DNA of 16,733 nt. Origin: Thioalkalivibrio sp. Its GTDB lineage: Bacteria; Pseudomonadota; Gammaproteobacteria; Ectothiorhodospirales; Ectothiorhodospiraceae. The DNA lies in assembly GCA_003555285.1 (NCBI GenBank), contig PWGH01000114.1, forward strand, positions 1 to 16,733, read 5' to 3'. A program made the translations under genes and the position numbers. Positions 14,227 to 16,733 of this stretch are shown one piece after another. Within the stretch, counting starts at the first letter, position 1. Each line of letters opens with the position of its first letter. The notes beneath the pieces were generated by a model, which was not told the origin of the DNA, ran no database searches, and saw nothing but the letters and a program-made list of their open reading frames with translations.

Positions 14227-14539
14227 ACATGGTGCCGGCTGCGGGCACACCGCGGTGGAGCACGAAGGTCACGTCGATTACCTGCATGACGGTCACCTCC
14301 ATCATCCACATGGAGACCACGTCGACGAGCACGTGATCCCGGTGACGGCGACCAACCCAAATGAATGCACGCCCGCGCATGACTGCGGTGGTCACGATGC
14401 CGACCATGTGCATGGGCCGGGCTGCGGGCATGAAGCGGTGCCGCACGACGATCATGTCGACTACCTGGTCGACGGCCACCTGCATCATCCTCATGGGGAT
14501 CATTGCGATGACCACGGCCCGCTGAGGGTGGTTAGCTAA
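14192..14539 (+). CDS. Histidine-rich, twofold-repeat metal-binding protein
   Basis: The 115-residue protein has 27 histidines and 6 cysteines and no signal peptide or hydrophobic segment, so it is probably cytoplasmic. It consists of two 35-residue repeats (residues 13-47 and 74-108), each with GCGH, HVDYL and DGHLHHPHGDH motifs, joined by a linker containing Cys59 and Cys65. Similar His-rich proteins occur beside metal regulators and transporters in proteobacteria, and I recall some carrying unhelpful database names; none has a function I can cite. ATG 14192 has AGGAGG nine bases upstream. Overlap with the SmtB-type repressor gene indicates coupled expression under metal control. The expected role is to buffer, store or deliver zinc (or nickel). 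The frame upstream of ATG 14192 lies within the repressor gene and has no better start. Confidence 0.8.
   Translation: MSCQKHPDHDHEHGAGCGHTAVEHEGHVDYLHDGHLHHPHGDHVDEHVIPVTATNPNECTPAHDCGGHDADHVHGPGCGHEAVPHDDHVDYLVDGHLHHPHGDHCDDHGPLRVVS
14228..14515 (+). repeat. Two 35-codon direct repeats inside the His-rich gene
   Basis: The repeats lie at 14228-14332 and 14411-14515. Their translations agree at 27 of 35 positions by direct comparison; every metal-ligand residue is kept except one extra His in the first copy (LHDG against LVDG) and one extra Cys in the second (DHCDD against DHVDE). Confidence 0.85.
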
Positions 14540-14611
14540 GTCAAGTCCGCATGTACCCTCGCGATCCAGGCGCATCGAGCCGCAGGCCGAGCGCGCCGAC
14601 CGTTGTCCATC

Positions 14612-14636
14612 TCGCGCCCGATGGCTCCGGGCGCGA
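14612..14636. terminator. GC-rich hairpin between convergent operons
   Basis: TCGCGCCCG and CGGGCGCGA form a perfect 9-bp stem with a 7-base loop, in the 114-base gap where the plus-strand metal operon meets the minus-strand nar operon. There is no U-tract on either side, so it is terminator-like rather than a textbook intrinsic terminator. It could act for both directions or protect 3-prime ends. Confidence 0.45.
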
Positions 14637-14653
14637 TGTTCACATCGGCGGTG

Positions 14654-15427
14654 TCATTGCATCAGGGGCTCGGTCTGGCCCTCGAGCTCCAGACCCTCGA
14701 TCCGGGCCTCGCCGATCAGGCGCTGCAAGTATTGAGCAATGGCCCGACGCTGGACGTTCCGATCCAGATACTCCGCGACCTGCGGTTGCACCGCCTCGAA
14801 AGGCAAAGGGTCGCCACCCTCACGATCCCGAAGGTACACCAGATGCACGCCATACCGGGTCTCCACCGGACGCCCGGCGATCTCGCCGATCGTCAGCCTT
14901 TCCAGCGCCGCCTCGAACTCCGGCACGGTCTGTCCACGCGTGATCGGCCCCAGATCGCCGCCGGCGTCCCGCGAAGGGCACGCCGAGTGTTGCAAGGCCA
15001 GCGCGACGAAGCGCCCCGGATGGCCGCAAATCTCCCCCAGCCAGGTTTCCGCCTGGGCGAGGGCCGCGGCTCGGCCTGCACCATCGTCCGGGGCCACGGG
15101 CAGCAGGATGTGCGAGACGTGATGCGTCACCGGCGTACGAAAGCGCTCCGGATGGTTCTGAAAGTAGCGCCGGCAAGCCGCGGCGTCGGCCTGCGGCACC
15201 GGCACGGCGCGTTCGAGTAGCGCCTGGATGCGTTGCTCCTCGTTGGACGCCGTGCGTGTGCCGGTCTCGACGCCATGGCGTTCGGCCTCCTGAAGCAGGA
15301 GCTCGCGGATCACCAGGGCACGCGCCGCCTCGAATTGGGCCTGCTCGGCCGATTCGGCGGGGTGGTACTGCATTTCGCTGTGGATCGCCTGTTCGGCGAT
15401 CTCCACACCGTTTACCGATAGAGTCAT
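14654..15427 (-). CDS. PpiC-type (parvulin) peptidyl-prolyl isomerase of the nar operon
   Basis: The 257-residue protein has an N-terminal helical region (about 10-95) and a parvulin rotamase domain at about 97-200. Key motifs are VSHILLP at 104-110, SRDAGGDLGPITRGQTVPEFE at 152-172 and GRPVETRYGVHLVYL at 185-199. There is no signal peptide, so it should act in the cytoplasm, where the NarGH subunits fold. I start it at ATG 15427; the frame is open to 15544, but that upstream part lies over the DsrC-like gene and gives an unlikely sequence. It sits 49 bases after the DsrC-like gene. A PpiC gene next to narI is known in Pseudomonas nar operons, which suggests help in maturing nitrate reductase. 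It is also related in layout to NifM. Substrate is unproven. Confidence 0.85.
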   Translation of the reverse strand: MTLSVNGVEIAEQAIHSEMQYHPAESAEQAQFEAARALVIRELLLQEAERHGVETGTRTASNEEQRIQALLERAVPVPQADAAACRRYFQNHPERFRTPVTHHVSHILLPVAPDDGAGRAAALAQAETWLGEICGHPGRFVALALQHSACPSRDAGGDLGPITRGQTVPEFEAALERLTIGEIAGRPVETRYGVHLVYLRDREGGDPLPFEAVQPQVAEYLDRNVQRRAIAQYLQRLIGEARIEGLELEGQTEPLMQ

Positions 15428-15476
15428 GAGATTTTCTCGCTCTTGCGAAGGCCGGGTGGACCCGTCGGTGGGTTCT

Positions 15477-15818
15477 CTAGCCGGTGCTCCACGCCCGGGG
15501 GCGACGCATGCCAGCGATGCGACAGGCCTGTTTGACGTAGCCATAGGGGAAGAGCTCGAACAGGTGATTGTGGGCCGCCTTGGATTCGTAACCGAACCGT
15601 TTCTCCAGAAAACGGATCACGAAGCGAGCATCAACAGCGACCTGGTGTTGGTCGTAGTGGTCGCGAATGAAGTCGATCACCGCCCAGTGCTCTTCGCCGA
15701 GCTCGATGCCCTCCTCGACCGCGATCGTCTTCGCGGCCTCCGGGGTCCAGGCTTCGGGATCGATCAGATAGCCTTCCTCGTCGGTGGGGAGGGTCGTATC
15801 GTTGATCTCAATGCTCAT
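15477..15818 (-). CDS. DsrC/TusE-superfamily protein with a single conserved cysteine
   Basis: The 113-residue protein has the superfamily pattern: GYLIDPEAWTPEAAK near the N-terminus, EHWAVIDFIRDHY at 43-55, and PYGYVKQACRIAG at 91-103. DsrC carries two C-terminal cysteines eleven residues apart. This protein has only the upstream one (Cys99); the position of the last cysteine is Trp110 and the tail is PRAWSTG. Without the terminal cysteine it should not work as the TusE sulfur relay or as the trisulfide-forming DsrC. It fits the group of DsrC-like proteins proposed to be regulatory. ATG 15818 has GGAGG eight bases upstream. It lies 49 bases after narI, so it is expressed with nitrate reductase. 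How it serves nitrate respiration is not known to me. Confidence 0.85.
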   Translation of the reverse strand: MSIEINDTTLPTDEEGYLIDPEAWTPEAAKTIAVEEGIELGEEHWAVIDFIRDHYDQHQVAVDARFVIRFLEKRFGYESKAAHNHLFELFPYGYVKQACRIAGMRRPRAWSTG

Positions 15819-15867
15819 TGGGTTTTCCTCCAGGTCGTGGGAATGATGGACGTTGGGTCGGGATGGC

Positions 15868-16545
15868 TTAGCGGCGCCGGACGACCTGGTAGCTTCGGCC
15901 CAGGTACCAGACCGGGGCACTCCACACGTGCACCAGGCGGGTGAACGGGAAGACCAGGAACATCGTCAGGCCGAGCACGATGTGGGCCTTGAAGATCCAG
16001 TGGGTGTCGAGCACGTAGGCGGCGGCCCCGGCCTGGAAGGTCACGATGTGCTGGGCCCAGTTGCCGAGCGCAACCATGTTCGCGCCGTCCAGGTGGGTGA
16101 TCGACAAGGGCAACGTCGCAAGCCCCAGCAGCAACTGCACGTACAGCAGCACCAGGATGAAGTGGTCGGCCCCACTGCTGGTGGCCCGGATTCGGGCATC
16201 GAACAGGCGGCGGTACAAGAGCATGCTCAGGCCGACGAAGCAGACCAGCCCGAAGATCCCGCCCGCGATCACCGCGATCAGCTGCTTGGCCGAGGTGGAG
16301 ATGCCGATGCCGTGATAAAGCCACTGCGGCGTCAGCAGGCCGAACAGATGCCCGAAGAACAACAGCAGGATGCCGATGTGGAACAGATTGCTCGCCAGGC
16401 GCATGTTCTTGGTACGCAGCATCTGGCTCGAGCCGCTGCGCCAAGTGAACTGTTCTCGATCGAAGCGGATCAAACTGCCCAGCAGGAACACGCTGAGCGC
16501 CAGATAGGGGTAGTACCCAAAGACGAGTTCGTTCAGATAGTTCAT
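15868..16545 (-). CDS. narI: Respiratory nitrate reductase gamma subunit (cytochrome b)
   Basis: The 225-residue integral membrane protein has about five transmembrane segments. NarI carries two b-type haems and passes electrons from quinol to NarH and NarG at the inner membrane. Haem-ligand histidines are visible at residues 56 and 66 (first pair, in NLFHIG and FFGHLFG), and 188 and 206 (KAHIVLG and RLVHVWSAP), matching E. coli NarI His56, 66, 187 and 205. This numbering favours ATG 16545; a GTG one codon earlier (16548) is also open. GGAGG lies nine bases before the ATG. The start overlaps the stop of the probable narJ tail as TGATG. It is followed by the DsrC-like and PpiC genes in the same direction. 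Confidence 0.96.
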   Translation of the reverse strand: MNYLNELVFGYYPYLALSVFLLGSLIRFDREQFTWRSGSSQMLRTKNMRLASNLFHIGILLLFFGHLFGLLTPQWLYHGIGISTSAKQLIAVIAGGIFGLVCFVGLSMLLYRRLFDARIRATSSGADHFILVLLYVQLLLGLATLPLSITHLDGANMVALGNWAQHIVTFQAGAAAYVLDTHWIFKAHIVLGLTMFLVFPFTRLVHVWSAPVWYLGRSYQVVRRR

Positions 16546-16733
16546 CACACGCCCCCTCCAAGGACCGAGTGCCGCGCGGCGCCGCGTTTCGATGCGGCAT
16601 CAGGAACGGCTGGCCGCCCGGATGCCGTCGGCGCCGATGGTGAACAACCTGAGGGCGTCGCCCCGGATGATGACGAAGCGGATGACGACCGCCCGGACGG
16701 TGACGGCCCGGACGGTGACGGCCCGGACGGTGA
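16545..16733 (-). CDS. narJ: Probable narJ 3-prime end (partial), frame uncertain
   Basis: Only 62 codons lie in the window. NarJ is the chaperone that inserts the molybdenum cofactor into NarG and normally precedes narI. The frame chosen here ends in TGA overlapping the narI ATG (TGATG) and contains the narI Shine-Dalgarno sequence. It encodes a Ser/Pro/Gly-rich tail (PSGPS repeats, then GCSPSAPTASGRPAVP), reasonable for the variable end of NarJ, though its second-position GC is unusually high. A second frame ends at TGA 16602-16600 and has nearly all codons ending in G or C (TVRAV repeats, then GDALRLFTIGADG), which looks more like normal coding in this genome. The conserved part of NarJ is outside the window, so identity rests on position. 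Confidence 0.4.
   Translation of the reverse strand, partial: SPSGPSPSGPSPSGRSSSASSSSGATPSGCSPSAPTASGRPAVPDAASKRGAARHSVLGGGV
16692..16733. repeat. 15-bp tandem repeat at the right edge
   Basis: The unit CCCGGACGGTGACGG is present in 2.8 exact copies (16692-16706, 16707-16721, 16722-16733) and continues out of the window. Degenerate GATGAC/GACGAC units precede it. It lies in the probable end of narJ and, being a multiple of three, keeps all frames open. Confidence 0.85.

Noticed and set aside
15815..16600. Minus-strand ORF of 261 codons overlapping narI
   Set aside because: It is a shifted frame of narI with no membrane or haem features. NarI has all four haem-ligand histidines.
16561..16733. 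Plus-strand Asp-rich frame (DGDGPDG repeats) resembling a calcium-binding repeat
   Set aside because: It has no start codon with a ribosome site, runs antisense to the narJ-narI junction, and arises from the 15-bp repeat.
16692..16733. Possible CRISPR array
   Set aside because: The units are directly adjacent with no spacers and are only 15 bases long.

Overview
The window is GC-rich DNA, probably from a gammaproteobacterium. The high third-position GC, a narJ-narI-DsrC-like-PpiC nitrate reductase tail and a tRNA-Val closely resembling the E. coli one point to a nitrate-respiring, possibly sulfur-oxidising Chromatiales-type organism. That placement is inference, because no 16S rRNA or other taxonomic marker is present. 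Nearly everything lies on the minus strand. The exception is a two-gene zinc-type operon on the plus strand.

Positions 10023 to 301 (minus strand) hold one cassette of very large exported proteins. In transcription order these are: (i) a 934-residue protein with an alpha/alpha-toroid (prenyltransferase/squalene-oxidase repeat) head, four carboxypeptidase-regulatory-like beta domains and two Ig-like domains; (ii) a multi-Ig-like protein of about 1,200 codons, broken by a single in-frame TAG at 5555-5557, so that it appears as a 555-residue and a 648-residue ORF; (iii) a 993-residue transglutaminase-fold protein whose catalytic cysteine position is alanine; (iv) a 77-residue three-helix membrane protein overlapping the end of (iii). 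The last ~100 codons of (iii) and all of (iv) are visibly AT-richer than the rest. This is the layout expected of an exchangeable C-terminal toxin tip followed by an immunity gene. It is the best candidate here for an undescribed system, but the toxin/immunity reading is inference.

Positions 13422 to 10248 (minus strand) carry a recJ-type exonuclease, a 35-codon low-complexity ORF and a UMF1/Atg22-like MFS transporter. They are chained by ATGA and GTGA stop/start overlaps. Upstream of recJ is a free-standing tRNA-Val(GAC) gene with a strong sigma-70 promoter and its own intrinsic terminator.

Positions 13795 to 14539 (plus strand) hold an ArsR/SmtB-type repressor with a complete alpha-5 zinc-site signature. 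It overlaps a gene for a 115-residue histidine-rich protein built from two 35-residue repeats, which makes a compact metal-sensing and metal-binding operon.

Positions 16733 to 14654 (minus strand) are the distal end of a nar operon: the probable narJ end, narI (cytochrome b), a DsrC/TusE-superfamily protein that keeps only the upstream conserved cysteine, and a cytoplasmic parvulin isomerase. This operon converges with the zinc operon across a strong hairpin at 14612-14636.

Positions 1-300 hold no gene I can defend, only a REP-like palindrome and an open frame running off the edge.
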